A stretch of DNA of 64,000 bases from Flavobacteriia bacterium (GCA_015999765.1 JAECQR010000006.1:1-64000), one strand, 5' to 3'; numbered from the stretch's first letter, positions 1 to 9,626 are shown. Numbers and translations are program-made. Notes: a model not told the origin generated them from the letters alone.

Positions 1-1302
1 CGCCCTCACGCGGGTTTCGGTTTCTAAAATTTCACTCAGCTTTTCAGTAAGATTCCGTCTCGAAAACTGCTCGATATTTTTTGTTTTTGAAGAAGTTATG
101 CCAGATTTCCAGTTTTGGTACTGACTGATGAGAAAAGCTTTCAATTCCGCTGAATCCTGATAAGAAAAATGTTTCCCTGCATTCGTTTCATGCAAAATTT
201 TCTTTACATCGCTTTCCTTAGGACCAAAAGAAAGAATCGGTTTTCCGGTGGCTAAATACTCAAAGATCTTTCCGGGAATAATTCCCTTTGAACTTTCATC
301 AGGGAAATTAGTCATCAAAAGCACATCGGAACTCTGCATTTCAGCATTAGCTTCCAAATGAGAAAGATAACCTACATTATTAAGGGAATTTTTCAGTTTT
401 GAATTTTCGATCTCATTTAAAATTTTATCATCTACCCTACCGACAAATTTCAGTTCGAAATCACTTTTAAACTCTTCATTTTCCTGAATGATTTGGTTTA
501 AAGTACTCCACAAAATTTCAGGATTTCGAAGCTGTTCCAGAACACCGATGTAGCTTAGTGTGAATTTGGTGTTTTTTTTAGTGTTTAATGCGTTTTCAAA
601 ACCATCAAATCCGTTCGTAACACAAAACGCGTTGGCACTTTTTTTCCGGAAGTTTTCAGCGTCAGTATAGCTCGTAGCCAAAATAATATCGGCAGTTCTA
701 AAAACTTGCTGTTCTAATTCACGGTGTTTCCGGTCGGATGATTTCTTAAGTTTCAAATGTTTGTAATATGAAATTTCGGTCCAGGGATCTCGGAAATCGG
801 CAATCCATTTCAGGTTGGGAAATTCTTTTTTCAGTTCCAGGCCAATTAAATGTACGGAATGCGGCGGTCCGGTGGTTACAACAGCGTCGAAATTATTTTC
901 CTTTAAATATTCTTTCAGAAATTTAGCTGAAGGTTTTACCCAAAAAACTCGTGCGTCGGGAATAAAAAAGTTTCCGCGCACCCAAATCGATAGCTTTGAT
1001 TTCCAGCTTTGGTTTTTACCGACATCGAACTGTCCGGCCTTGAATTTTTTGTTGTCTTTTCCAAAGAATTCAGCAATCTGATAAGGTTCCCAGATTTTGG
1101 TTCTGATGATTTCAAGATCGTTTGAAACTTCACTTTGCAAAGTTTCATCAACAATAGGGTAACTGGGATTTTCGGGAATAAACACCGTAGGTTTCCAGCC
1201 GAATTCTGGCAGATATTTTACAAATTTTAACCATCGCTGTACTCCCGGTCCACCTGCTGGCGGCCAGTAATATGTGATGATTAAGATTTTTTTATCTTTC
1301 AT
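1..1302 (-). CDS. Glycosyltransferase family 4-like protein (cut by the window edge)
   Basis: The frame starts with ATG at 1302 and stays open to base 1, so about 434 codons are visible and the C-terminus lies outside the window. The N-terminus (IITYYWPPAGGPGVQR) is the glycine-rich start of a GT-B glycosyltransferase. Near 230-300 the frame encodes IPGKIFEYLATGKPIL, which matches the donor-nucleotide-binding segment of GT4 enzymes. It probably transfers a sugar from a nucleotide-sugar donor during surface polysaccharide synthesis; acceptor and sugar cannot be told. A copy of a 24-bp repeat lies just upstream of the start. I am confident of the fold, not of the substrate. Confidence 0.85.
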   Translation of the reverse strand, partial: MKDKKILIITYYWPPAGGPGVQRWLKFVKYLPEFGWKPTVFIPENPSYPIVDETLQSEVSNDLEIIRTKIWEPYQIAEFFGKDNKKFKAGQFDVGKNQSWKSKLSIWVRGNFFIPDARVFWVKPSAKFLKEYLKENNFDAVVTTGPPHSVHLIGLELKKEFPNLKWIADFRDPWTEISYYKHLKLKKSSDRKHRELEQQVFRTADIILATSYTDAENFRKKSANAFCVTNGFDGFENALNTKKNTKFTLSYIGVLEQLRNPEILWSTLNQIIQENEEFKSDFELKFVGRVDDKILNEIENSKLKNSLNNVGYLSHLEANAEMQSSDVLLMTNFPDESSKGIIPGKIFEYLATGKPILSFGPKESDVKKILHETNAGKHFSYQDSAELKAFLISQYQNWKSGITSSKTKNIEQFSRRNLTEKLSEILETETRVRA

Positions 1303-1309
1303 TTCTTAT

Positions 1310-1333
1310 TTACCGCAAAAGTGGCAAAAGTTT
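1310..1333. repeat. 24-bp intergenic repeat, copy 1
   Basis: The unit begins TTACCGCAA and ends GTGGCAAAAG plus three bases. Copy 2 at 1406 matches at 22 of 24 positions and begins exactly 96 bp away. Read on the minus strand it contains two ACTTTTGC words in tandem and lies 8 nt upstream of the glycosyltransferase start, so it may supply a promoter-like TTTTG motif. No gene is visible in the rest of 1303-1467. Confidence 0.6.
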
Positions 1334-1405
1334 GTTTATAATTTAAATATTCAAAAGATTGCAAAAACTACATGTGTATCAAAATAATTATTTTTTATTT
1401 TTATG

Positions 1406-1429
1406 TTACCGCAAGAGTGGCAAAAGATT
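1406..1429. repeat. 24-bp intergenic repeat, copy 2
   Basis: This is the second copy of the repeat at 1310, differing at two positions. It lies between the glycosyltransferase and the GxxExxY gene. Whether further copies exist outside the window cannot be judged here. Confidence 0.6.
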
Positions 1430-1467
1430 TACAATCCTGAAATTAGTCACTGACCGCATAAACCAAG

Positions 1468-1879
1468 TTACGAATCAAGTGCATCAAAATACTTATTGAT
1501 AAAGGTTTCTTGTCCTAAATGATAAATATTTTTAACATTAAAGTTTACTAGTATCCCCTTTGGGAACTTTTAATAGATTCATATAATTTAAAACCTGAGA
1601 TTTATGAATATCTAAAATTTGAGTTACTGATTTAATCTCTAAAACAATTAAATCTTCAATTAAAAAGTCACATTTAAAATCACAGTTCAAATGATGTTCT
1701 TTATAAATCACCGGAATAATAAACTCAGATTTAAAATGAATATTTCTCAGCTGAAACTCTTTTTCTAAAGCTTTGTGATATACAATTTCTGCCAATCCCG
1801 AACCCAAAATTTTGTGAACTTCAATACAGGCGCCATTGATTCTGTACGTAAGATCTGTAATATATTTCTGGGTAACCAT
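1468..1879 (-). pseudogene. GxxExxY family protein, frameshifted near the C-terminus
   Basis: The ATG at 1879 opens a 113-codon frame ending at 1538. It contains the family signature GLAEIVY (G-x-x-E-x-x-Y) at about residues 28-34 and the later LEIKSV core seen in PD-(D/E)XK-like folds. The expected C-terminus is absent from this frame. Removing one G from the GGGG run at 1555-1558 restores GILVNFNVKNIYHLGQETF and continues to a TAA at 1468-1470, giving a normal family length. The gene therefore carries a +1 frameshift, either real or a sequencing error. GxxExxY proteins are widespread in Bacteroidota and their function is not established. Confidence 0.8.
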
Positions 1880-1902
1880 AAAAACTTTTTTAATCTTTTG
1901 GA

Positions 1903-4467
1903 TTACTGAGCACTCTGCATTTCACTTTTGCTTCTTTTGCGGTAAAGAAAGAAAATTCCGCCCAAACTCAATATTATGAAAACTCCGAATGCGATCATTG
2001 AAATCACTTTTCCGGTTTGGATAACGGCAGGTTCAAAAATCATTTTCACCGTATGATTACCCGCCGGAACATGAACAGCTCTCAGCAAGTAATTCGCTTT
2101 GAGATAAGGAACTTCCTGATCATCAATCACCATTTTCCAGCCTTTCGGATAATAGATTTCCGAAAAAACAGCTAACTGTGGTGTTTTCGACTGGGTTTTA
2201 AACTCAAGTTCGTTGGGTTGGTATTTTGTAAGATTTATAACCGCTGCAGGATCAGGCTGCATTGCTTTTCCGTCGAAATATTTTTTATCTTCATTCGAAA
2301 TTACAGCAATTTTCTTGGTATCTACCTCACCGATTTGCTTAATTTCTTCGTTAGGAGAATTTACAAATTTCAGTTCAGAAACAAACCATGCATTACCGTT
2401 TGCCTGAGGATTCACAACCGCTTCAGGATTTTCCGGACCGCCGAAAATCATGTATTTTGTATTCAGCATATTGAGAATCCTCGGCACCCGAACGGTATCG
2501 GTACGGCTGAAATACTCGTTGATCAGATCATCATAACGTCGCAATTTCACGGCGTGATAACCACCTACAGAAGATTTAAAGTAAGAAGTATTCGTCTCAC
2601 TGAACGTCCCCAAAACCTGATTATAAATACGGTAATGTGTTTTATCTTTCTCCGAAATAGTTTCTAAAGTTTTGTTTACGTTGGCGTTGGCCAATAGCGT
2701 CTGCAGATTACGGTTTTCGCCAACTTTCTGCATAAGCAATTCTGAATTTTCAGTCTGAAAAGGATTTTCAGTAAAGGTTTTATCGATAAAATTTTCGTTG
2801 TTCAGATACCGTTTATTTACGCTCCACAAATCGAACAGACTTACCAAACCAATAATCACAATAGCGATATTCTGATTGATTTTCTTCTTCAGTCCCAAAT
2901 AAAGAACCGCAGCAGTGATACCGACATAAACAATAGCTTTTACCGCATCAATTGTGAACATTTTGAAACGTTCATCAACTAAGAAATCAAGCAGGAATGG
3001 CGGAAGATAGACTTTCTCGTTATCTGTGTGAAAACCTAAAATCGATTTACCGAAAATCAACAGTATAAAGGTGATTCCCAGAACTGCTGCGCTTACAAAA
3101 GTCAGTATTTTCTTTTTGTAATCTTCAGCTAAAACATTCTCTGAACCGGTTTCTGTATCAACATTGGAATTGAAAAATCTATATAATCCCACAATCGCAA
3201 TCAAAGGAAACAGCAGTTCGACCACAACCAAAATTGAACTTGGCGCCCTGAATTTATTATAGAAAGGAACGAAATCGATAAACAGATCCGACACGATCAT
3301 AAAATTACTTCCCCACGCCAGGAAAACAGTTAGAACTGAAGCTCCCAGAATCCAGTAACGGTATTTTTTCCACGCAAAGAAAAAACCAAGAACCGCAAGG
3401 AAAACAACCACAGCTCCCTGATAAGCCGGTCCCGAAGTTCCCGGCTGTTCGCCCCAGTAGGTCAGCGAACCGAAACCTCTGGAAATACGGTCCATTTCCT
3501 CCTGCGAAGAAACGTTTTCCTGAACCAGTTCCTGCACCCGGTTCATCATCCTTTCGGAACCTTCTTCGGTGCTGGAACCGCCCATTAATCTTGGGATAAA
3601 AAGGTTTAGAGTTTCCAGTTTCCCATAGCTCCACATCAGCATGCTTTCTTTGTCCATGCCTGATTTCCCGGAGGTATGACTGTCATTATCCAATATTTGT
3701 TTACCACGAACGGTTTCAGTGACATATTCCGAATTGGCCATTAACCGCTGAGAGTTCATTCCAACACCAAGCAGGAATGCGAATGCTAAAATCCCGGAAG
3801 CGATTCCGAAATGTTTCCAGTCGGTTTTTCCCTGAACCGCACGCACCAATTCGGAAATAAATAAAAATCCAAGCGCGATAAAGAGATAGTATGTCATTTG
3901 TGGGTGGTTAGCAGCGATCTGAAGCCCCATAAACAAAGCGGTTACAATGAAACCGATGATGTATTTCTTTCGGATGTAAACGAGTAGAATTCCGGCGAGC
4001 AGCGGCGCAAAATAAGCGACGGTATGAATTTTTCCGTTATGACCTGCAGCAAGTGCAATATAAAAATAAGTAGAAAGACCGAAAAAAGTTGCTCCCAAAA
4101 GGGCGTACTTCCAATTGCGCACCGCGACCATCCCAAGAAGAAAGAACCCTGAGAAAAGCAGGAAAATATAATTGGCAGGTTTAGGTAAAAAATTCAGTAA
4201 ATCGTCAACTTTTTTAATGATATCGCCCCGGAACTGCGCACCCATCTGATAAGTCGGCATTCCGCCGAACATGGAGTCGCTCCAATAAGTTTCTCTGCCA
4301 TTTTGCGCACGGTAATCCAGCAATTCCTTGGCCCCGCCTTTGTACTGCACAATATCATGCTGAAAGAGCTGCTTGCCCGTAAGAACTGGGTTTGCATAAA
4401 CCAAAGCCAGAATGATAAAAGCAATAATACTTCCAGCGATAAATATGAGTTTTCTGTTTTTTGCCAT
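1903..4467 (-). CDS. YfhO family multi-pass membrane protein
   Basis: An 854-residue polytopic membrane protein of the YfhO family. The first helix follows MAKNRK, many further helices fill the first ~500 residues, and two more helices lie close to the C-terminus after a long extracytoplasmic domain. YfhO proteins resemble GT-C glycosyltransferases and are linked to glycosylation of lipid carriers or teichoic acid in Firmicutes; the Bacteroidota role is unknown. An in-frame ATG at 4512 would add 15 residues, but MAKNRK at 4467 looks like the natural start before the first helix. It follows the small membrane protein at 4525-4749 on the same strand. Confidence 0.88.
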   Translation of the reverse strand: MAKNRKLIFIAGSIIAFIILALVYANPVLTGKQLFQHDIVQYKGGAKELLDYRAQNGRETYWSDSMFGGMPTYQMGAQFRGDIIKKVDDLLNFLPKPANYIFLLFSGFFLLGMVAVRNWKYALLGATFFGLSTYFYIALAAGHNGKIHTVAYFAPLLAGILLVYIRKKYIIGFIVTALFMGLQIAANHPQMTYYLFIALGFLFISELVRAVQGKTDWKHFGIASGILAFAFLLGVGMNSQRLMANSEYVTETVRGKQILDNDSHTSGKSGMDKESMLMWSYGKLETLNLFIPRLMGGSSTEEGSERMMNRVQELVQENVSSQEEMDRISRGFGSLTYWGEQPGTSGPAYQGAVVVFLAVLGFFFAWKKYRYWILGASVLTVFLAWGSNFMIVSDLFIDFVPFYNKFRAPSSILVVVELLFPLIAIVGLYRFFNSNVDTETGSENVLAEDYKKKILTFVSAAVLGITFILLIFGKSILGFHTDNEKVYLPPFLLDFLVDERFKMFTIDAVKAIVYVGITAAVLYLGLKKKINQNIAIVIIGLVSLFDLWSVNKRYLNNENFIDKTFTENPFQTENSELLMQKVGENRNLQTLLANANVNKTLETISEKDKTHYRIYNQVLGTFSETNTSYFKSSVGGYHAVKLRRYDDLINEYFSRTDTVRVPRILNMLNTKYMIFGGPENPEAVVNPQANGNAWFVSELKFVNSPNEEIKQIGEVDTKKIAVISNEDKKYFDGKAMQPDPAAVINLTKYQPNELEFKTQSKTPQLAVFSEIYYPKGWKMVIDDQEVPYLKANYLLRAVHVPAGNHTVKMIFEPAVIQTGKVISMIAFGVFIILSLGGIFFLYRKRSKSEMQSAQ

Positions 4468-4524
4468 AATAAATGTCATCAATAAAAACCCTTTCAAAAA
4501 TATAAATTTCAAAAGGGCTGTGTT

Positions 4525-4749
4525 TTATTTTTCTTTGTCTTTATTTTCTTTTACTTCTTCGTAATCAACCGTTTCAGCGTCCCACTTTATTTTGGAATCC
4601 AGATTTTTATTCGTTTTCTGGGATTGAGTTTTACTTTTATTCTCGGGCCTTGGAAATTTGTAAAAGGCGGAGAAAAACATTCTCTTTAAAATATTCCAGA
4701 GAAAAAAAATGATGATGGTTGTGAGAATTAATTCTAAAATATACTTCAT
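4525..4749 (-). CDS. Small single-pass membrane protein, DUF4834-like
   Basis: A 74-residue protein with one N-terminal helix (about residues 4-22), then a basic stretch and an acidic tail containing WDAETVDYEEV. Size, topology and tail fit the Bacteroidota family I know as DUF4834, usually encoded next to YfhO genes as here. It lies between the DUF6263 lipoprotein gene and the YfhO gene on the same strand, so the three may be co-transcribed. Function unknown; the family assignment is from memory. Confidence 0.65.
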   Translation of the reverse strand: MKYILELILTTIIIFFLWNILKRMFFSAFYKFPRPENKSKTQSQKTNKNLDSKIKWDAETVDYEEVKENKDKEK

Positions 4750-4787
4750 TGTTTATCGCGAATAAGATATGAGCAATTCACCGTCTA

Positions 4788-5843
4788 CTATTTGAGTGGA
4801 TTTACTTCTACCGTTGAATTTGAAACACTTTTCATCGTTTGCGACTGCTTCCCGTCTGAAAGCGTTTCGGATTGGGTGGTTTTTACGGAAATCGTTTGGT
4901 TTTTGATCCAGCCGGTATTTTGGTCCAACGTGATTATTCCATTTTGGGAAAGTTCAGAACTCATGCTTCGTGTAACTCCTTCCTGGGTTTTCTTATCAGA
5001 TTTTTTTGGAATTCCTCCTGTAACTGCGATTACTGCTGCACCGTCACCTACACTTTTCAACATATAGGTTGTGGTAAGTTTAATTTTACCATCCGGGGTC
5101 GCATTTTCACTTTGAGACCATTTATCGCCAATTTTCACGCCTTTTGCCGGCAGTAAAAGCAGATTTTTAGTAAACTGATCTTTCAGAATTTTTTCGTTAA
5201 AGCTTTCTTTAAAACTGTTTACAAACGCGGTTTTCTGCTTGGCATCTTTAATCACACTTCCCACAGAAGCAGCTATTTTACTGTAAACCGCATCGAAACC
5301 TGTAATCGAAATTACCTTTCCGTCCTCACCCATTTTCATATTGAGCTTGTTCCCTACAAGTGCTTTGTTTACTTTCCACATCATTTTCAGCTGTTCGTCT
5401 GCGGGTTCCGCAAGTTTAGTATCTACGGCCACTGTTTTTCCATTGGCTGACTGTGCGTTTCTTTTGCTTACCAAATTAATGGTAATGTCATAAATCCCGT
5501 TTTCGAATTTATTTACAGTAAAGGACATTTCATCGGTACTTTCGCTTGTTCCGCTTTGGGATTTACCATCTGGCGCGGTCATCGTCTGTACGTCTTTCTG
5601 ATACGTTTTCAGCGGATAGGTTTTACCAACTTCCAGCTTAAAAGACTGAGTATAAAGCCCCAATGAATCTTTAATTGCAGCAGTACCCACATTTGTTTTT
5701 TCAATTTTTGCGGAGTCTTCCACAGGAACTTCGACAGTAACAGTTTTTCCGGTTGCGGGATCAACTTTTGTAATGGTTTGCGTTTCTTTTTTACAAGAAA
5801 CAAGAGCTATAGAAATGAGCGCAAGCGCTGTAATTTTCTTCAT
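4788..5843 (-). CDS. DUF6263 family lipoprotein
   Basis: A 351-residue predicted lipoprotein. The signal peptide ends in the lipobox LVSC with Cys at residue 17, and a Lys-Lys pair follows. The body is rich in beta-prone Thr/Ser/Lys segments with no catalytic motif I recognise; overall it matches DUF6263. It is probably anchored in the outer or inner membrane facing the periplasm. It is the first gene of a same-strand run with the DUF4834-like and YfhO genes. No function can be assigned. Confidence 0.75.
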   Translation of the reverse strand: MKKITALALISIALVSCKKETQTITKVDPATGKTVTVEVPVEDSAKIEKTNVGTAAIKDSLGLYTQSFKLEVGKTYPLKTYQKDVQTMTAPDGKSQSGTSESTDEMSFTVNKFENGIYDITINLVSKRNAQSANGKTVAVDTKLAEPADEQLKMMWKVNKALVGNKLNMKMGEDGKVISITGFDAVYSKIAASVGSVIKDAKQKTAFVNSFKESFNEKILKDQFTKNLLLLPAKGVKIGDKWSQSENATPDGKIKLTTTYMLKSVGDGAAVIAVTGGIPKKSDKKTQEGVTRSMSSELSQNGIITLDQNTGWIKNQTISVKTTQSETLSDGKQSQTMKSVSNSTVEVNPLK

Positions 5844-5957
5844 TAAATATATATTAATTGTGTATTCTGAGGAATTTTTTAAACCTTCAACTGAGTGACA
5901 AATTTAAGGTAATTTTGCGAAATAAATTCCGAAAATACCACTCTGAAGTGTACCCAT

Positions 5958-5987
5958 AAAAAAACCGGATAAAAATCCGGTTTTTTG
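5958..5987 (-). terminator. Intrinsic terminator after the SRPBCC gene
   Basis: A 13-bp stem (AAAACCGGAT side, AAAA loop, ATCCGGTTTT side) with A/T tracts on both flanks. It lies 13 nt past the stop of the gene ending at 6000. Confidence 0.85.
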
Positions 5988-5999
5988 ACATTTCGGCTG

Positions 6000-6518
6000 T
6001 TACTTTTCCACTAGAACTTTCAGCTTCTGCAGCCCGGAACCGTATGATTTTTCCATTTGGCTATCCATAAAGAATTTCATGAGGTTCATCGGGTAATCGA
6101 GTTCACAATCCATTGTCCACGTCACTTTTGTTGAATTTCCCTGAGGCGTAAGAATAAGGTCTGAAGTTGCATCGCTTTCAAAAGGTTTTTCAAAAAGCAT
6201 TTTGGTGGACTGCTTTTGGTTAGGAACCAGAGCGGTTACAATATGGCAACCCTTGCCGGCGTCATCATTTCCTTCCCAGCAATACTGGTCGCCTACCTGA
6301 CCTGGATTTCCTGAATAATTCACTTTTACATTCGGGTCCAGATCCATAAAGGGATTCCATTGGTTGAAAGCCTTCATCGAGCTCATGTGTTGCCAAACTT
6401 TATCAGCCGGCGCATTGATGACGGTAGAAGTTTCGAAATGGTACTTTTTACCGATCAGCAGCATTATAACGATAAGCGCAGCTACGACGCCTAACAGAAT
6501 TTTTAAAAATGTTTTCAT
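6000..6518 (-). CDS. Membrane-anchored SRPBCC (START/Bet v1-like) protein
   Basis: A 172-residue protein with an N-terminal helix (about residues 4-23) followed by an SRPBCC fold. The start STVINAPADKVWQHM and the later WNPFMDLDP and LTPQGNSTKVTWTM strands are typical of the polyketide-cyclase/AHSA1 superfamily, which binds hydrophobic ligands in a deep cavity. The anchor suggests a cytoplasmic or periplasmic domain tethered to the inner membrane. It is monocistronic, divergent from the oligopeptidase gene, and ends at a strong terminator. Ligand unknown. Confidence 0.8.
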   Translation of the reverse strand: MKTFLKILLGVVAALIVIMLLIGKKYHFETSTVINAPADKVWQHMSSMKAFNQWNPFMDLDPNVKVNYSGNPGQVGDQYCWEGNDDAGKGCHIVTALVPNQKQSTKMLFEKPFESDATSDLILTPQGNSTKVTWTMDCELDYPMNLMKFFMDSQMEKSYGSGLQKLKVLVEK

Positions 6519-6637
6519 GACCGTTTATTTTAGTTTTATTGGTAAAACAAATATAAAATATAAATTTCAGTAAATTTACACCCCAGTATGACATTACTTT
6601 GACATTACTTTATGTTTCCTTTGACAAACCTTACACT

Positions 6638-8653
6638 ATGCAAAATCCATTATTAGAAAATTTCAATACTAAACACCATTCAGCGCCTTTCAACGATATC
6701 AAAGAGGAACATTTTCTCCCGGCATTTCAGGAACTGATAAAGATTTCGGAAAAAGAAATTGACGCTATTGTAGAAGATCCGGCGGAACCTACTTTTGAAA
6801 ATGTTATTGAAACCTTCGCATTTTCCGGAGAGAAGCTTGATGTAGTTTCAGGCATTTTCTTCAACCTGAATTCTGCTGAAACGAATGATGAAATACAAAA
6901 AATCGCGCAGGAAGTTTCGCCGCTTTTAACTGAATTTTCTGCGAAAACTTCTCAAAATGAAAAACTCTTCGGGAAGATAAAAAAAGTTTACGACGAGAAG
7001 GAAAAATATGATCTAAACGAGGAACAGCAAATGCTCCTGAACGAAACCTACAAAGGTTTTGTGAGAAGCGGAGCTCTGTTGAATGAATCCGATAAAGAAA
7101 AATTCAAGGAAATCAGTATTGAACTATCTAAGAAATCATTGCAGTTCGGGCAGAATGTGCTTGCGGAAACCAATAACTATTATAAACATATTACGGAAGA
7201 AAAAGATCTGGCAGGAATCCCGGAAGCTATTTTAAACCAATACCGCGAAGAGGCAAAAGAAAGAAATCTTGAAGGTTTCGTAGTGACCCTGCAGTATCCG
7301 AGTTATATTCCTTTCATGACCTACGCAGAAAACCGCGAACTGAGAAAAGAACTGGCACTTGCTAATGGAAAAAAATCCTTCGATAATAATGAATTCGACA
7401 ATCAGAATCTGATCAAAGAAATCATTAAGTTAAAACAGGAAAAAGCGCATTTACTGGGTTATAAAAATTATGCTGAATACGTTCTGGAAGAGAGAATGGC
7501 AAAATCGCCGGATCAGGTAACGTCATTCCTGAATGAACTTCTGGAAAAGGCAAAACCTTACGCCGAAAAAGAAATTGAAGAACTTAAAACACTTGCAAAA
7601 GCAGATGGAATTGATGAAATAGAAAGTTATGACCACGCTTTTTATGCTGAAAAACTTCGTAAACAGAAATTCGATATTGATGATGAAGAACTGAAACCTT
7701 ATTTCCAACTGGAAAAAGTTCAGGATGCAGTCTTTGGTTTGGCGAAAAAACTCTTTGGACTAGATTTTATAGAAACCAATGAAATTCAGAAATATCACGA
7801 GGATGTAAAAACTTATGAAATTTTCGAAAACGGTGAATTTAAAGCACTTCTGTACGCTGATTATTTCCCGCGAAAGGGAAAGCGAGCGGGTGCGTGGATG
7901 ACGAGCTTTAAAAATCAGTTCAGGAAAAACGGTGAAAATTCGCGACCACATATTTCTGTAGTCTGCAATTTCTCGAAACCCACTTCAGATACGCCAAGCC
8001 TGCTGACATTTCAGGAAGTAACCACGCTGTTCCATGAATTCGGGCACGCGCTGCATGGTGTTTTGGCAGATACCACGTATCCAAATCTTTCAGGAACATC
8101 GGTAAAATGGGATTTTGTGGAGCTTCCGTCGCAGTTTTTAGAGAATTTCTGCTACGAGCCGGAATTCCTGAAAACTTTTGCGAAGCACGATAAAACCGGT
8201 AAAGTTTTACCTGATGAAAAGATCCAGAAAATTTCGGATTCCAAGAATTTCATGGAAGGTTACCAGACTTTAAGGCAGCTTGGTTTCGGACTTCTGGATA
8301 TGGCTTATCACAGCAATGCTGATAAAGTGGGCGACATTAAAACCTTCGAAGTAGAAGAAACAAAAGCGACAAACCTTTATCCATCCAATCCTGGAACGGC
8401 GATGAGTACAAGCTTTTCACATATTTTCCAGGGCGGCTATTCAGCAGGCTATTATTCTTATAAATGGGCGGAGGTACTGGATGCTGATGCTTTCCAATAT
8501 TTCAAAGAAAACGGAATTTTCAATCCGGAAATCGCAGCGAAGTACAAGGTTTTACTTTCATCCGGTGGAACCAAGGACCCCATGGACCTTTATAAAAACT
8601 TCAGAGGGAGCGAGCCTAAAGTGGAAAGTTTACTGAAAAGAGCTTTTGGATAA
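6638..8653 (+). CDS. M3 family zinc metallopeptidase (oligopeptidase A / Dcp type)
   Basis: A 671-residue thimet-oligopeptidase-family enzyme. The zinc signature FHEFGHALHG places the HExxH histidine near residue 466, and the expected downstream glutamate region follows. It lacks a signal peptide, so it probably degrades short peptides in the cytoplasm. The open frame extends to 6599, but MQNPLLENF at 6638 is the typical family start and the extra 13 residues look like upstream sequence. Annotation as PrlC or Dcp is a close call. It converges on the secreted C1q-like gene, with a bidirectional terminator between them. Confidence 0.9.
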   Translation: MQNPLLENFNTKHHSAPFNDIKEEHFLPAFQELIKISEKEIDAIVEDPAEPTFENVIETFAFSGEKLDVVSGIFFNLNSAETNDEIQKIAQEVSPLLTEFSAKTSQNEKLFGKIKKVYDEKEKYDLNEEQQMLLNETYKGFVRSGALLNESDKEKFKEISIELSKKSLQFGQNVLAETNNYYKHITEEKDLAGIPEAILNQYREEAKERNLEGFVVTLQYPSYIPFMTYAENRELRKELALANGKKSFDNNEFDNQNLIKEIIKLKQEKAHLLGYKNYAEYVLEERMAKSPDQVTSFLNELLEKAKPYAEKEIEELKTLAKADGIDEIESYDHAFYAEKLRKQKFDIDDEELKPYFQLEKVQDAVFGLAKKLFGLDFIETNEIQKYHEDVKTYEIFENGEFKALLYADYFPRKGKRAGAWMTSFKNQFRKNGENSRPHISVVCNFSKPTSDTPSLLTFQEVTTLFHEFGHALHGVLADTTYPNLSGTSVKWDFVELPSQFLENFCYEPEFLKTFAKHDKTGKVLPDEKIQKISDSKNFMEGYQTLRQLGFGLLDMAYHSNADKVGDIKTFEVEETKATNLYPSNPGTAMSTSFSHIFQGGYSAGYYSYKWAEVLDADAFQYFKENGIFNPEIAAKYKVLLSSGGTKDPMDLYKNFRGSEPKVESLLKRAFG

Positions 8654-8680
8654 ATCTAGAATTGGGCAAATCACAAACAA

Positions 8681-8714
8681 AAAATCACATGACTAATGTT
8701 CATGTGATTTTTTT
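8681..8714. terminator. Bidirectional terminator between the M3 peptidase and C1q-like genes
   Basis: A 12-bp stem (AAAATCACATGA, 7-nt loop, TCATGTGATTTT) flanked by A and T runs, between two convergent genes. Confidence 0.88.
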
Positions 8715-8734
8715 ATTATTTAAATAACTGATTG

Positions 8735-9454
8735 TCAATCAGATACTTTGAAAACTTTTAGAGAAGTACTTGTAATTGGGAGAACACCAAGATTTACCGG
8801 AAGTACGCCACCGGTATTAATTCCGAAAGTAAGCGTGTCTCCTGCATTTAACTGCACCAGGGTATGCAAATCCGTAGAAGTTATCGGTATGGTAACTACT
8901 GGGAAAGGGCCTATCTGTACTCGGACTCCATTAAAAGGTTTTGTTTCCCAAACGGCTGTATTTTTCAAAAGAACTAAACTTTTGCCAGAAAGGACAGTGA
9001 GGTCTACTCCGCTTAACTGAATCCCTAAATTTACATCATAGATTCCCGAAACAGGTGTTGTATACACTCCATTTGTAAATAAAGCTGAATTGCCCACCCG
9101 TGTATCGCCACCCGACAGGTTTATAGGGTAAGTACTGCTACCAAGACTGAGAGTTAGCAGTGACCACCCTCCGGTTTTACGCGCCGAATATGCAGCGCCC
9201 GAACTTCCTGAATTCAATAAATTTCCTACGGTGATTTCTTTGATTACAAAATCACCCGGAACCGATTTGTCCCGTAATAAAACCGTCTGATCGTTGGTGG
9301 CCGAAGTAATGGTTTGTACAGTTCGTACTTTGAGATTTCCGTTTACATCTAATGTTGCCTGAGGAGTTGTTGTATTGATTCCGACATTACCTGACTGAGC
9401 GTAGATAAATGCTGAAGTATACAGCATGGCGAAAGAAAGTAATAAATTTTTCAT
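8735..9454 (-). CDS. Secreted protein with a C1q/TNF-like C-terminal domain
   Basis: A 239-residue protein with a signal peptide ending near AFIYAQ. Next comes NVGINTTTPQATLDVNGNL, the opening common to Flavobacteriia surface proteins and phage-tail-like stalks. From about residue 95 the sequence has the alternating strands of a C1q/TNF jelly roll (NGVYTTPVSGIYDVNLG). Such proteins often form trimers and act as adhesins or sugar-binding surface proteins. It has its own transcription unit. The family is probable and the function unknown. Confidence 0.72.
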   Translation of the reverse strand: MKNLLLSFAMLYTSAFIYAQSGNVGINTTTPQATLDVNGNLKVRTVQTITSATNDQTVLLRDKSVPGDFVIKEITVGNLLNSGSSGAAYSARKTGGWSLLTLSLGSSTYPINLSGGDTRVGNSALFTNGVYTTPVSGIYDVNLGIQLSGVDLTVLSGKSLVLLKNTAVWETKPFNGVRVQIGPFPVVTIPITSTDLHTLVQLNAGDTLTFGINTGGVLPVNLGVLPITSTSLKVFKVSD

Positions 9455-9626
9455 ATATCTGCATTTGTGTGGATTAGCACAAATAACATCAAAAACTATT
9501 CCTTTTCACATTAAAAGCAACATTTATTTATCAAATTCCTACTAAAAACCCAATATGACTGATTCATACGAGAAACTTCGCTAAGCAGAATGTTTTAGTG
9601 ACCCGTGAGAATTAGATGATTTGAAA

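Noticed and set aside
815-1154. Short open frames within the glycosyltransferase
   Set aside because: They are out of frame with the well-supported glycosyltransferase on the minus strand.
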